From contig JALVSY010000007.1 of the NCBI GenBank assembly GCA_027036135.1, positions 996,880 to 1,060,879 on the forward strand: DNA of 64,000 nt, given 5' to 3'. The DNA is from Pyrodictiaceae archaeon (lineage in GTDB: Archaea; Thermoproteota; Thermoprotei_A; Sulfolobales; Pyrodictiaceae). The notes below the pieces were generated by a model. That model ran no database searches. It was not told where the DNA came from and worked only from the letters and a program-made list of their open reading frames with translations. Shown one piece after another: positions 9,439 through 18,445 of the stretch. Every line of letters begins with the position of its first letter. Positions within the stretch are counted from its first letter, which is position 1. A program made the translations under genes and the position numbers.

Positions 9439-9597
9439 CTAGTCCTCTAATTTACCTAGGATTTCGTGGAAAGTATTCTCGCCACAGTACTTACAATAGT
9501 GATAAAGACGCTTATCCTTAAGCTTTAGCAAGTCAAAGCTAACCTCTAATTCCCAGGTATTCCCACACTTTGTACAGCGCAACAGCCACTTAGTCAT
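9439..9597 (-). CDS. Small zinc-ribbon protein, 52 residues
   Basis: A short open frame from ATG 9595-9597 encodes a protein starting MTKWLLRCTKCGNTWELEV. Two knuckles, CTKCG (residues 8-12) and CKYCG (35-39), form a four-cysteine zinc ribbon separated by a beta-rich linker; the tail is EILGKLED. It begins 18 bp after the ASCH-domain gene on the same strand, so the two are likely one transcript. Zinc ribbons of this size often bind nucleic acid or a protein partner; specific function is unknown. Confidence 0.7.
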   Translation of the reverse strand: MTKWLLRCTKCGNTWELEVSFDLLKLKDKRLYHYCKYCGENTFHEILGKLED

Positions 9598-9615
9598 GGG
9601 TCGGCCACCTATCTC

Positions 9616-10251
9616 TTACCTTCTTTCTTTGCCCCTCTTAGAAGGCTTAGAGATACCTCTGGGCTTAATTAGTCCTCTTCTTAAAAGCTCGTTGAGGCTT
9701 CGTCTCAGCACGCGACGCACACGCCACCGTCTTTCAATGCTGCCGAATAGGCGAATAGCTGTAGAGCGGATGCTGTTCGTAATAGTTAGGTCGCGAAGTA
9801 TCTTCTTCTCTTCATCACTTAGCACGTCTTGTAAGTAGCGCAGAGCGAGCCTGGCAATATCGGCAGGCGACAAGCCAAGGTAAGGATCCTGGGGCTCCAG
9901 CTCGCTCAGGTTCTGTATAACATCAAACTCTATTATAGTAACAGTATCGTCCGGCTTAATGTTGCCATAAACCTTCCTAAGTGCTTCAAGAAGCTCGCTA
10001 AGATCCCGAAAACCGTCCTTTCGTGCATCCTCATCCGTGAGCTCTTTCACTTTCTTATAAACAACATTGGTCACCTTGACTTTTGCTACCGGTCTTCCGC
10101 CTCCATGGACTATAAGTTCGTCATACTTTACCTTAACCTTGCCAAGCCTTATAGTTGCCCTCTTACGGCCAGATAATATGTCATCAACGTATTCCCCCTT
10201 AACCATTAAGTGTCTGCCAAGAAACTTTGCTCTCTCGCCCGCTTCGGGCAA
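9616..10251 (-). CDS. ASCH-domain protein with basic helical C-terminus
   Basis: 211 residues. The N-terminal half is an ASCH (PUA-like beta-barrel) domain: GEYVDDILSGRKRATIRLG near residues 19-37 is the diagnostic GxKxxTxR region, and the later strand DTVTIIEFDVI completes it. The second half (about 125-211) is helical and strongly basic, with RRWRVRRVLRRSL, suggesting RNA or DNA contact. ASCH proteins are thought to bind RNA or modified nucleotides; no substrate can be named. The start is TTG 10249-10251 behind GGATGA; an internal ATG (residue 16) is possible. Followed by the zinc-ribbon gene. Confidence 0.8.
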   Translation of the reverse strand: MPEAGERAKFLGRHLMVKGEYVDDILSGRKRATIRLGKVKVKYDELIVHGGGRPVAKVKVTNVVYKKVKELTDEDARKDGFRDLSELLEALRKVYGNIKPDDTVTIIEFDVIQNLSELEPQDPYLGLSPADIARLALRYLQDVLSDEEKKILRDLTITNSIRSTAIRLFGSIERRWRVRRVLRRSLNELLRRGLIKPRGISKPSKRGKERR

Positions 10252-10344
10252 TAATTCATCCCGAGAAACAGCTGGGAAGTAACGGAAGCCCTTATTAGAA
10301 ATAAGCTATGTATCCGAGAAACGGGGCTATGAAGGTTCTACTAT

Positions 10345-10367
10345 CCCGGCCCCTAGCCAGGGCCGGG
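10345..10367. other. Perfect GC-rich hairpin between ASCH gene and GlmU-like gene
   Basis: CCCGGCCC (10345-10352) and GGGCCGGG (10360-10367) form an 8-bp perfect stem with a 7-nt loop in the 169-bp spacer. A second 5-bp hairpin (10407-10419) sits directly after the GlmU-like stop codon. No U-tract follows on either strand, so it is not a classical terminator. Confidence 0.5.
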
Positions 10368-10420
10368 CACCTGATCAAAAATGTAGTGAAGAAGGGCCAA
10401 AGCGCTGAGCCCCAGGCTCC

Positions 10421-11557
10421 CTACTGTTCTCTGTAAATTGTTGCTGGTTCTATAACCTCATGAGGCCTTGTCTTGGAGCGTGCAGGTATTACTGAGCCTA
10501 TTTTTAGCGCCTCAAGAGGCTGTGTTGATGTTAACTTGATTTCTTCGCTTACTTCGCCATAAGGTATGTTAGTCGTAACAGTATAGGGGGCTAATGAGGC
10601 ATACGCTCCTATAATGCTATCAGCTATATAACTATGTGAACCTATCTTTGCCTTAGTGTACACTATGCTTCGCTTTATCTCCGTATAAGCACCTACGATC
10701 GAGTTATCAAAGAGAGCTACATGGTTTCTAACAAAGCTATGTGCACCTACGAGGACGCCATTACCTATATATGCCGGACCCTTTATTACAGCATAGTGGT
10801 CTATACGTGCGTCTTTTGCTACATAGACGGGTCCCTCTATCACAGCGGTACTAGATATATTGGCCTCTTTCTCTATTACGGTATCTTTTACTTTCTCTAA
10901 GTCAAGGCGTACGGCTAACAAATAGTCCCAAGGCGTATCTAGATCAACCCATTCTCCTATCCATATATCAGCTCTAAGTCCTTTGGCGACAATCTCTCCT
11001 ATAGCGTCATGAAATCCTTTCCCCTTGTTACATAATAGCTCGCGTAGTACAGAGGAGTCTATGGTTAGCAGGCCAGCGAACACGTATGGGCCTCGGCCAA
11101 TACCCGTCACGCGCTGATCTATCGGGTCAACCGTTATGCGCAGGAATGAGCCCCTCATAACGACAGGCTTTGTAATCGTGATCAAGGGCTCATAGTCTCG
11201 AAGCACCTTAGCTATATGTGAGGAGATCATGGCCTCCTCCGAGTATATATCGCCATAGAGTATCGTTATGAGTCGTTCACCGGTCACAACACTAGATGCA
11301 AGCGCAGAGCATAATGCCCCCTCTATGCCCTTTACCCGCTGCTCAACAAAGACGCATCCTCCCATATTATTGCAGTAATTTGCGACCAAATTATCATCCG
11401 AGACTACTGCTACGCTATCAAAATATTTCAACATAGTATTTATATGTATATCTATTAGTCTGCCACGAGGAAACCTTAGTAAGGATCGAGACCCATCTCT
11501 ACCCATTACAAGTTTTAGCCTCTTAGCCGAACCACCAGCTAATATGATCCCTTTCAA
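10421..11557 (-). CDS. GlmU-like sugar nucleotidyltransferase with left-handed beta-helix
   Basis: 378 residues. The N-terminal Rossmann domain (about 1-220) is a nucleotidyltransferase: KGIILAGGSAKRL at the start, the metal aspartate in ILYGDIYS near 100, and WVDLDTPWDYLLA near 205. The C-terminal part (about 235-330) is a left-handed beta-helix of hexapeptide repeats (AVIEGPVYVAKDARI, AYIGNGVLVGAHSF). That layout matches bifunctional archaeal UDP-GlcNAc pyrophosphorylase/acetyltransferases. The signature is unusual: after GGSAKRL there is no PK pair, but GSRSLLRF. It lies directly downstream of glmS on the same strand, supporting a role in UDP-GlcNAc-type sugars, possibly for surface glycans. 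Start is TTG. Confidence 0.8.
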   Translation of the reverse strand: MKGIILAGGSAKRLKLVMGRDGSRSLLRFPRGRLIDIHINTMLKYFDSVAVVSDDNLVANYCNNMGGCVFVEQRVKGIEGALCSALASSVVTGERLITILYGDIYSEEAMISSHIAKVLRDYEPLITITKPVVMRGSFLRITVDPIDQRVTGIGRGPYVFAGLLTIDSSVLRELLCNKGKGFHDAIGEIVAKGLRADIWIGEWVDLDTPWDYLLAVRLDLEKVKDTVIEKEANISSTAVIEGPVYVAKDARIDHYAVIKGPAYIGNGVLVGAHSFVRNHVALFDNSIVGAYTEIKRSIVYTKAKIGSHSYIADSIIGAYASLAPYTVTTNIPYGEVSEEIKLTSTQPLEALKIGSVIPARSKTRPHEVIEPATIYREQ

Positions 11558-11640
11558 GACCTATCCCTCAATCATATTACAATAAATAACTCTCTACACT
11601 ATTATCCATAAAACAATAATTATAACATTATGTATAATAA

Positions 11641-13482
11641 TTACTCAACTGTAACAGTCTTAGCTAAGTTCCTCGGCTTGTCAGGATCCCTTCCAAGTAT
11701 TACTGCAAGCCTATAGGCGAGAAGCTGAAGAGGCGGCGTTATGGCATATGGTGCTAGTAGCTCATTCCACTCACCAGTACTAATGACTATATCTGCTCCC
11801 TTAATGTCCTCATACCCCCTCACCCCGATTATGATCGTGCTTGCACCACGAGCCTTCATCTCCATAACGTTTCCTTGGATTTTCTCCTTAAGGCTCTCCA
11901 GTGGGGGTGTACCTAGGAATATAACGGGGAAGCCGGGCTCAACAAGAGCTATTGGGCCATGTTTGCTCTCTCCAGCAGGATAAGCCTCGGCATGTATGTA
12001 ACTAACTTCTTTTACCTTAAGGGCTCCTTCATAAGCTAGTGGTATGCCTAGCTCTCTCCCAAGAATATACATGTTTCTAGCCTCTTTGAGCTTCATGACG
12101 AGTCTCTCAATAATCCTAGAGGATCTCTCAATAGAGATAGATGCAGCCTCACCTGCTCTTCTAAGTTTCTCGATAAGCTCTTTGTGCTCGTTCTTAGTAA
12201 TAGTTCCTTTATTTACTCCAAGGTGTAGAGCTAGGAATGTTAATGCAAGCACTTGTGTGAGAAAGGTCTTGGTTGCTGCTACTCCTATCTCAGGCCCCGC
12301 TCTAGTATATATCGTCCTATCTGATTCGCGTGGAATAGAACTACCTATGACATTCGATACCGCTACAATCCTTGCTCCTCTATTTTTAAACGCCCTAAGG
12401 GCTTGTAAACTATCTATTGTTTCGCCGCTCTGACTCACAACTATTAGGGCCGTATTCTCGTCCGCAAGCCTGCTATAGGTAGTGTATTCGCTTGCAATAA
12501 ACGGTACAATCGGCTCTTTTGCGAAGAGTGATGAATAATACATAAACACTAATGAAGCGTGATAACTAGTCCCAGCACCCGTTATAAATATCTTATCCGT
12601 ATCCAGTAGGAGTTCTGCTGCCTTCTCTACCTCGTTACTAGAGACAAGCCCCGTATAGGTCTCGTAAAGTACTCTTGGTTGCTCCATAATCTCTTTCAAC
12701 ATGTAGTGTGGATAGCCGCCTTTCTCGGCGTCCTCTAGGCTCCAAGTGATTGTTGCGACTCTTCGTCTCCACTCAACTGGTTTCCCGCCTCTCTCTATGT
12801 ATACTTTGTAGGGTTCGATGTACCCATACTCTCCGTCATTGAGCACAATGAATTTCCTAGTATAGGCTAGCATTGATGGAATATCGCTGGACAACATGTT
12901 AAAGCCTATACCTAGTCCAATAAGCAGTGGGCTAACGTTTCTAGCAAAGTATATTCTGCTGGGCTCGCCGCGATATATGACCGCAAGGGCATATGAGCCC
13001 TCTATCATCTTTAATGTTTTCTTAAATGCGGTAAAGAAGTCGTTTTCTACTCTATTGAAATGCTCTAGGAGGTGAGCTACAACCTCTGTATCAGTATCGC
13101 TTCTAAACCGGTGTCCTTTACTTATAAGCCATTCTCGTAGTTCTGCAAAGTTCTTAATAATACCGTTATGGACTACAGCTATCTTGGAATCACAGTCTAG
13201 ATGTGGATGTGCATTAACTTGGTTCGGTTCCCCATGGGTTGCCCAACGCGTATGAGCTATGCCAGCTATAGCACAATAATTAGAGACCATGTATTGGTTA
13301 ACGACCTCGTCTATCCTGCCCTTGTTCTTAAATACCTTTAGATTAAGTGAGCCGCACTCTATGAAGGCGAAGCCAGCGCTATCGTAGCCACGGTACTCTA
13401 GTCGTTTAAGCCCCTGTATTAGCATAGGCACTACATTAGGTACTTGGTCTGGATCGGCAGTAACGCCAACTATCCCGCACAA
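11641..13482 (-). CDS. glmS: Glutamine:fructose-6-phosphate aminotransferase (isomerising)
   Basis: 613 residues, full length. Makes glucosamine-6-phosphate from fructose-6-phosphate and glutamine. The N-terminal glutaminase nucleophile is Cys2 (MCGIVGVT), with IAHTRWATHGEPN near 77 and NGIIKN near 109. Two SIS isomerase domains follow: ITGAGTSYHAS near 298 with VSQSGETIDSL near 345, and the second near 470 with SKHGPIALVEP around 520. The C-terminus DKPRNLAKTVTVE carries the conserved K of the ketose site. With the downstream GlmU-like gene it forms the amino-sugar branch. Confidence 0.97.
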   Translation of the reverse strand: MCGIVGVTADPDQVPNVVPMLIQGLKRLEYRGYDSAGFAFIECGSLNLKVFKNKGRIDEVVNQYMVSNYCAIAGIAHTRWATHGEPNQVNAHPHLDCDSKIAVVHNGIIKNFAELREWLISKGHRFRSDTDTEVVAHLLEHFNRVENDFFTAFKKTLKMIEGSYALAVIYRGEPSRIYFARNVSPLLIGLGIGFNMLSSDIPSMLAYTRKFIVLNDGEYGYIEPYKVYIERGGKPVEWRRRVATITWSLEDAEKGGYPHYMLKEIMEQPRVLYETYTGLVSSNEVEKAAELLLDTDKIFITGAGTSYHASLVFMYYSSLFAKEPIVPFIASEYTTYSRLADENTALIVVSQSGETIDSLQALRAFKNRGARIVAVSNVIGSSIPRESDRTIYTRAGPEIGVAATKTFLTQVLALTFLALHLGVNKGTITKNEHKELIEKLRRAGEAASISIERSSRIIERLVMKLKEARNMYILGRELGIPLAYEGALKVKEVSYIHAEAYPAGESKHGPIALVEPGFPVIFLGTPPLESLKEKIQGNVMEMKARGASTIIIGVRGYEDIKGADIVISTGEWNELLAPYAITPPLQLLAYRLAVILGRDPDKPRNLAKTVTVE

Positions 13483-13539
13483 GGGCCTTCCCTATTCAAG
13501 CCTTAGTACAAGTTATCAAAATATGAGGTAAAAAGAATA

Positions 13540-13550
13540 CTATTTTAAGC
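13540..13550 (-). promoter_or_regulatory. Probable TATA element for glmS
   Basis: Read on the minus strand, GCTTAAAATAG lies about 60 bp before the glmS start in an AT-rich stretch, spaced to give a transcription start near 13515-13520. Placement follows the archaeal TATA-to-start distance of about 25 bp. Confidence 0.4.
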
Positions 13551-13576
13551 ACTTGCTACGCGCGGAACTTGTATAT

Positions 13577-13645
13577 GGGCATATGATGAATGAACCCTGT
13601 AGCGAGCAATACCCGGTATGAGCGTCCTTCAGCGTACTGATGCCT
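13577..13645 (+). ncRNA. Candidate C/D box guide RNA with terminal stem
   Basis: Between glmS and thrS: GGGCAT then C box ATGATGA (13583-13589), a weak D'/C' pair (CGAG 13603-13606; GTATGAG 13616-13622), D box CTGA (13637-13640), then TGCC, which pairs with GGCA of the 5' flank to close the K-turn stem. A TTTT run follows at 13645-13648. Total about 65 nt, the usual archaeal size. The D guide is CCTTCAGCGTA; I recognise no certain target. It would be transcribed away from glmS and antisense to thrS direction. Confidence 0.55.
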
Positions 13646-13656
13646 TTTCATGTTCA

Positions 13657-15558
13657 TTAATTAGTTTTTGTGCGTTCCTCTTGTCTAAGAGTGATACTTT
13701 TCTCCAAGTATACTAGGCTTGGTCTCTGGGATACGTAACGTGGAAGTGTTTGTTGGACCCGTGGATACCCGCGTATGTCGTTTATTACTCGCTGTAGCAA
13801 TTCCTCTGGTGTTAACGCTATTCTGTCATTAGTTCTACGTATTGTAACGTTTATAGTTCCTGTTTCAACTTCTCGTGCACCTATTACACCTATATAGGGT
13901 ATCCATTCCCTTGCTGCATCCCTTATGCGTTTCCCAAGGCTTAGATCCCTATCATCTATGTCTACTCTTACAAGATTCTCTTCGAGGAGTGTAGCGGTTT
14001 TTTCTGCAAGGTTAAGCTGTTTCTCGTCCTTCGGGTTAAGTGGTATTAATCTAACCTGTATAGGGGCAAGCCATGTTGGTAGGTAGGGTGTCTGGCCTTT
14101 TTGCTCTGTCTTAACTGCTGAGTCAAATATCATGTATATGTAGCGCTCAACAGAGCCTATAAGAGCTGTATGTATAATGATTGGGTATTTCTCGTTATTA
14201 TTCTCGTCAACGTATTTTATCCCAAACCTTTTCGCATTACCTATATCGAATTGATATGTTGCTATCTCGCGAGGACGCCCAGCGGAATCTACTATGTGGT
14301 ACTCAACATTAACGACCCAATAATATATGCCAGCGGGATATAATGCTATCAGAGCTGGTTTTCCATCCCTCCTTATTAGCTCTAGTAACATGTCTCGTTT
14401 TTCTTCCCAGAAGTCTTCAGTTACGTTATAAACAGCGTAATATTCTTGTCCTAGCTTTTTAGCCTCTCTATGAATTACTTCCTGTAGCTTCTCGCTTACT
14501 TTTACAGCCTCTTCAAGGCCCTTTGTGAGGATGTGGAGGTCTGGCATGTAGAATCTTCTCAGTCTAAAGCAGAGGGTTACCTCACCGCTCTGTTCTAATC
14601 GGTAACTATCCGCTACCTCGAACATCCCAAGGGGTAGGTCTCGGTAGCTTAGCACGTAGTCTTTTAGCATTGCGAATTGTTGGTGACAAGCAGCGTATCT
14701 AAGAACCAGGTGCTTCCTATCGGTCCAAATCTCGTAGAGTCTATCTCCATAGAGCTGTGCATGTTCATAAACTGGTTTCGAAGATAGGTCGAACATGTTT
14801 GTTCCTCTTATTTTGAGGACGGGTATTCCTAGGGTTCGCGCTAGTAGCCATGCATATTCCGATACGGCATCTATTAGAAGAGACGCGTGTGGCTCGTACC
14901 TCATGTGTCCATAGTCTCCCATAGGCTCCCATTCGAAGCCGAACTTTGAGCAGAGCTCGTTAACAGGGTTCTCCACTTCTCCTATCTCTTTACCGAGAGC
15001 TTCTTTCTCTATTAGTATCTTCATTTCCTTAGAGGCTTTTTTGAGATATTCTTCGGGTTCGTATACCTCGCCGCTCGGTGTTAGCACGAAGTACTTCTTT
15101 TCTATCTTCGGCCTAGTAATGGTCTGCGGTGTATATGACCTGGATAGTTCGGATAAGGGGTGGCCTAGACAATGTAGCTTAAATTCCTTATACCAGCCGA
15201 ATGGCGCCCTATATACAGTGTAAGCATCTTTAGCAATATTGTCTAGTTTTTCTGCTAGCATTCTCAGAATCTTAACCGCTATGTGGCCTGGGGCAAGCTT
15301 GCTTGATAGATGAGCATAAGGATATACGAGGACATTCTTAGCTCCAACTCTTCTCGCTACATCATCTATATCTAGGGCTGCTTTCTCGACGACATCGGAG
15401 GGAGCTTGTGCATCTACCTCTTCAACTGTTGTAAAAGCTACTAAGACATTCTCAAGGTGAAGCGACTCAGGAACCGCTCCTAGCTCTTCTGCATCGGCTA
15501 TGGCTTTTGACCTTGCCTTGTAATAGAACTCCTTTGCATGAATAAGAAGTGCTTTCAA
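13657..15558 (-). CDS. thrS: Threonyl-tRNA synthetase, archaeal type with editing domain
   Basis: 633 residues. The N-terminal 140 residues (MKALLIHAKEFYYKARSKA) are the archaeal D-aminoacyl-deacylase-like domain that removes mischarged serine. The catalytic core keeps the zinc ligands: Cys in YAACHQQFAM, and His in MPDLHIL; motif 2 reads SYRLEQSGEVTLCFRLRRFY. An anticodon-binding domain follows (about 515-620). Some crenarchaea split editing and catalysis over two genes; here both are in one protein. Divergent from radA. Start ATG 15556-15558. Confidence 0.95.
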   Translation of the reverse strand: MKALLIHAKEFYYKARSKAIADAEELGAVPESLHLENVLVAFTTVEEVDAQAPSDVVEKAALDIDDVARRVGAKNVLVYPYAHLSSKLAPGHIAVKILRMLAEKLDNIAKDAYTVYRAPFGWYKEFKLHCLGHPLSELSRSYTPQTITRPKIEKKYFVLTPSGEVYEPEEYLKKASKEMKILIEKEALGKEIGEVENPVNELCSKFGFEWEPMGDYGHMRYEPHASLLIDAVSEYAWLLARTLGIPVLKIRGTNMFDLSSKPVYEHAQLYGDRLYEIWTDRKHLVLRYAACHQQFAMLKDYVLSYRDLPLGMFEVADSYRLEQSGEVTLCFRLRRFYMPDLHILTKGLEEAVKVSEKLQEVIHREAKKLGQEYYAVYNVTEDFWEEKRDMLLELIRRDGKPALIALYPAGIYYWVVNVEYHIVDSAGRPREIATYQFDIGNAKRFGIKYVDENNNEKYPIIIHTALIGSVERYIYMIFDSAVKTEQKGQTPYLPTWLAPIQVRLIPLNPKDEKQLNLAEKTATLLEENLVRVDIDDRDLSLGKRIRDAAREWIPYIGVIGAREVETGTINVTIRRTNDRIALTPEELLQRVINDIRGYPRVQQTLPRYVSQRPSLVYLEKSITLRQEERTKTN

Positions 15559-15688
15559 GATGTTACACCATTGATGCTCATACTTCTTGCTACCTAGGCG
15601 TTTTTAGCGCAGTCAAGGGGAATATAAGATTAGAGCTTACGGCCGTCTCCACGTCGTAATAGAATAGTTTCGGCCAGGTAAAGAGTAG

Positions 15689-15696
15689 TATATAAG
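15689..15696 (+). promoter_or_regulatory. TATA box of radA
   Basis: TATATAAG lies 39 bp before the radA ATG, predicting a transcription start about 25 bp downstream and a short leader that contains GAAAGGT as ribosome binding site. It sits in the 176-bp divergent thrS/radA region. Confidence 0.6.
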
Positions 15697-15734
15697 GGTA
15701 CTACTCACCCCTCTCAGCTACGGGTTAGAAAGGT

Positions 15735-16706
15735 ATGGCAAAAAAGGAAATCAAGACCATTACAGACTTGCCTGGAGTAGGCCCAGCCACCGCTAATAAG
15801 CTAATAGAAGCAGGATACGGAACACTAGAGGCGATAGCGGTAGCAACGCCCCAGGAGCTAAGTGCAGCAGCAGGAATACCCTTAACGACGGCGCAAAGGA
15901 TAATCAAGGCTGCACGTGAGGCCCTTGATATACGTTTCAAGACAGCACTAGAGATAAAGAAAGAGAGGCTAGCAGCAAGGAAAATTACGACAGGGAGTCG
16001 TAACCTCGATGACTTGCTTGGAGGCGGGATAGAGACTCGAATGATAACAGAGTTCTTTGGCGAATTCGGTAGCGGTAAGACGCAGATCTGTCATCAATTA
16101 GCAGTAAATGTGCAGCTGCCGCAGGAAAAGGGTGGGTTAAGCACGAGCGATGCAGTAGCTAAGGCTGTATACATAGATACTGAGGGGACTTTTCGATGGG
16201 AACGTATAGAGAACATGGCTAAGCGATGGGGCCTTGACCCGGACGAGGTAATGGCTAACATATTCTATATACGTGCAATAAATAGTGACCATCAAATGGC
16301 CATAGTTGATGAACTCTTCAACTTGGTTCCAAAGGAGAACATCAAGTTAGTAATAGTTGACTCGGTTACTAGTCACTTTAGAGCAGAGTATCCTGGCAGA
16401 GAAAACCTGGCAGCACGCCAGCAGAAGCTAAACAGGCATCTGCATCAACTAGCTAGGTTAGCTGAGATATACGACTTAGCAGTCATAATAACAAACCAGG
16501 TAATGGCGAGACCAGATGTATTCTATGGCGATCCTACTCAAGCTGTTGGCGGGCACGTACTAGGGCATGCCCCAGGCGTGAGGGTGCAATTGAGAAAAAG
16601 CAGAGGAAATAAGAGAATAGCTAGAGTTATTGATGCACCACACTTACCAGAGGGCGAGGCCGTATTCGTAATAACAGACTATGGTATAGCTGACCCCGAG
16701 GAATAA
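15735..16706 (+). CDS. radA: RadA recombinase
   Basis: 323 residues, archaeal Rad51/RecA homologue that forms filaments on single-stranded DNA for strand exchange. Helix-hairpin-helix N-terminal domain ([17 protein letters not shown], residues 13-29), polymerisation linker with [11 protein letters not shown] near 73, Walker [10 protein letters not shown] near 109-117, Walker [13 protein letters not shown] near 210, loop L1 [18 protein letters not shown] and loop L2 region [18 protein letters not shown]. All catalytic residues seem intact. No intein. Confidence 0.98.
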   Translation: MAKKEIKTITDLPGVGPATANKLIEAGYGTLEAIAVATPQELSAAAGIPLTTAQRIIKAAREALDIRFKTALEIKKERLAARKITTGSRNLDDLLGGGIETRMITEFFGEFGSGKTQICHQLAVNVQLPQEKGGLSTSDAVAKAVYIDTEGTFRWERIENMAKRWGLDPDEVMANIFYIRAINSDHQMAIVDELFNLVPKENIKLVIVDSVTSHFRAEYPGRENLAARQQKLNRHLHQLARLAEIYDLAVIITNQVMARPDVFYGDPTQAVGGHVLGHAPGVRVQLRKSRGNKRIARVIDAPHLPEGEAVFVITDYGIADPEE

Positions 16707-16760
16707 CTTAATGGTAGCTCACGAAACCTTATAGCTAGAGCGATGGCGTGCACAGCCCTA

Positions 16761-17171
16761 TCATAGTTGTTTACATATAGCGCACTCACTTATCCTTTCA
16801 ATAGGGAGCACAAATCTAGATTTTTTCCAATTGAACTCCATGCAGCAGTTATCTATGCAGAGAATGGGTTGGCGAAGTCTTAGGTTAAGCCCGCTAAGTT
16901 CATCACTAATAATCAAATTCTTAAATTCAATAGATAAACCTACACCACTACATATGAATAGCTTATCCTTAAGTCCCTTGGCTATGAACATGATAACGGA
17001 TATACTCTTATCCCCGCACTTAAGCTTATAGATGGATTCAAATATAACATGGGTTATGGCGTTAGGGTTTCTACTCTGATAAGGAAGCTGTAATGACTTG
17101 CCTTGTTTCTCGATAACACAGTTTGGAAACACTCTTCTTAGAGAAGCATCGTAATTAGTCTTGGTGTTCAC
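16761..17171 (-). CDS. Unrecognised cysteine-containing protein
   Basis: 136 residues from GTG 17169-17171. No family recognised. Mixed alpha/beta composition with no signal peptide or membrane segment; cysteines are scattered, with a pair at CIDNCCMEF near 105-112 and CAICKQL at the very end, which could bind metal. It is divergent from the prepilin peptidase gene with only 24 bp between the starts, so the two may share a control region. The gene is convergent with radA. Coding status is supported by length, amphipathic pattern and absence of a better alternative frame. Confidence 0.55.
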   Translation of the reverse strand: MNTKTNYDASLRRVFPNCVIEKQGKSLQLPYQSRNPNAITHVIFESIYKLKCGDKSISVIMFIAKGLKDKLFICSGVGLSIEFKNLIISDELSGLNLRLRQPILCIDNCCMEFNWKKSRFVLPIERISECAICKQL

Positions 17172-17195
17172 CAGCTAGCACCGCGGGGAAAGAGC

Positions 17196-17894
17196 TTGAT
17201 ATTAGAGATTATAACAGTTATAGTTCTAATCGTGCTTTCGCTATACGATATGAGGACACGGGAGCTTCCACGTGGCCTTGTGTATTCATCATTATTCCTT
17301 CTCCTTGTGGGCAGAATACTATATGGCATAAGCATGCCTCATAAACTTCTCTTGATCTATGCCATATTCGACTCTATCCTTCTAGCTATGATGGCGCTCA
17401 TGGCCGGGCTAGGACTCATAGGGTGGGGTGACGTAGCGGCGCTCACGATAATAACTGTCTCGTCGCCAACACCTAGTTATGCGGCACGCATAATGCCACC
17501 ACTGTTACTCGTACTCATATACTATGTGATAGTGGTTGGAATCATAATGGTTTTCACAGCAATATATAATGTAATATTCCATAAAGAGGCATTATCAGAA
17601 CTACCTGGTCGCTACAAGGTAATATATCTCTTTATAGCTAGGCCTATGAAGGTTCAAGAAATACTCAAAAAGCCTGGATGGTGGTATCCATTAAACCTTT
17701 GCGGGGAATACAAGATATCATTCAATATATACCTAGATCCACCCGATATAGTAAAACAAGTGAAGCAAGCATTAAACAAGGGCTGTATAAAAAAAGACTC
17801 AATAATATGGGTGACCTATGGCTTGCCGGGTCTGCCAATAATAACACTTGCCTATATTCTTGCATTAACAATTGGAGATAAACCCTTTATATAG
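17196..17894 (+). CDS. Archaeal prepilin peptidase (A24 aspartic protease)
   Basis: 232-residue polytopic membrane protease that cuts the leader of type IV pilins and archaellins. The catalytic aspartates are D18 in LYDMRTRELP and D79 in the GxGD motif GWGDVAAL. Four to six hydrophobic segments plus a cytoplasmic loop (about 130-205) are visible. TTG start behind GGGGAAAG. Its likely substrates in this window are the pilin at 5136-5534 and the large pilin-like protein at 30162-32153. Not placed next to a pilus operon. Confidence 0.88.
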   Translation: MILEIITVIVLIVLSLYDMRTRELPRGLVYSSLFLLLVGRILYGISMPHKLLLIYAIFDSILLAMMALMAGLGLIGWGDVAALTIITVSSPTPSYAARIMPPLLLVLIYYVIVVGIIMVFTAIYNVIFHKEALSELPGRYKVIYLFIARPMKVQEILKKPGWWYPLNLCGEYKISFNIYLDPPDIVKQVKQALNKGCIKKDSIIWVTYGLPGLPIITLAYILALTIGDKPFI

Positions 17895-17903
17895 CCGAGG
17901 AGA

Positions 17904-18431
17904 GTGAATGAAGCCATGACTCAATGGTTAAGACTATTATACGCTCCCTGGAGGTTCACGTATATAAAATCAATATCAGAGAAAAAGGATCATACATGCA
18001 TATTCTGCGAAGCCCCCAAACGAGACGACGACGAGTCCCTCATACTGGCTAGGGGTACATATAGCTACGTTATAATGAATCTTTATCCGTACAATACAGG
18101 GCATGTAATGGTTGTTCCCTATAGGCATGTTCCTAGTCTAGAAGACCTAGACGAAAGCGAGGCAGCAGAAATATTCAAGTTCATAAAAATATCGATGAAG
18201 GCGCTGAGAGAGGCAATGAATCCTCATGGATTCAATATAGGTGTAAACATAGGTAGGGTAGCCGGAGCAGGAATAGATAAACATGTTCATGTACATATAG
18301 TTCCTCGCTGGAACGGTGACGCAAACTTTATGCCAGTAATCGGCGGTGTTAAAGTAATATCACAAGACGTGCGAGAAACATATAGATTGCTCAAACCAAT
18401 ATATAAAAAGTACCTTGGAGAGAAGGTATAA
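17904..18431 (+). CDS. HIT-family nucleotide hydrolase/transferase
   Basis: 175 residues. The histidine triad is HVHVHIVPRW near 131-140, and the N-terminal LLYAPWRFTYIKS plus the CIFCEAP zinc-type knuckle are typical of archaeal Ap4A-hydrolase-like HIT proteins. Members cleave dinucleoside polyphosphates or nucleotidyl-phosphoramidates. Start is GTG 17904 after GAGGAGA, or ATG 17916 (MTQWLRLLYAP). Follows the prepilin peptidase by 9 bp, possibly co-transcribed without functional link. Confidence 0.92.
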   Translation: MNEAMTQWLRLLYAPWRFTYIKSISEKKDHTCIFCEAPKRDDDESLILARGTYSYVIMNLYPYNTGHVMVVPYRHVPSLEDLDESEAAEIFKFIKISMKALREAMNPHGFNIGVNIGRVAGAGIDKHVHVHIVPRWNGDANFMPVIGGVKVISQDVRETYRLLKPIYKKYLGEKV

Positions 18432-18445
18432 GAAGAGAAGACATG

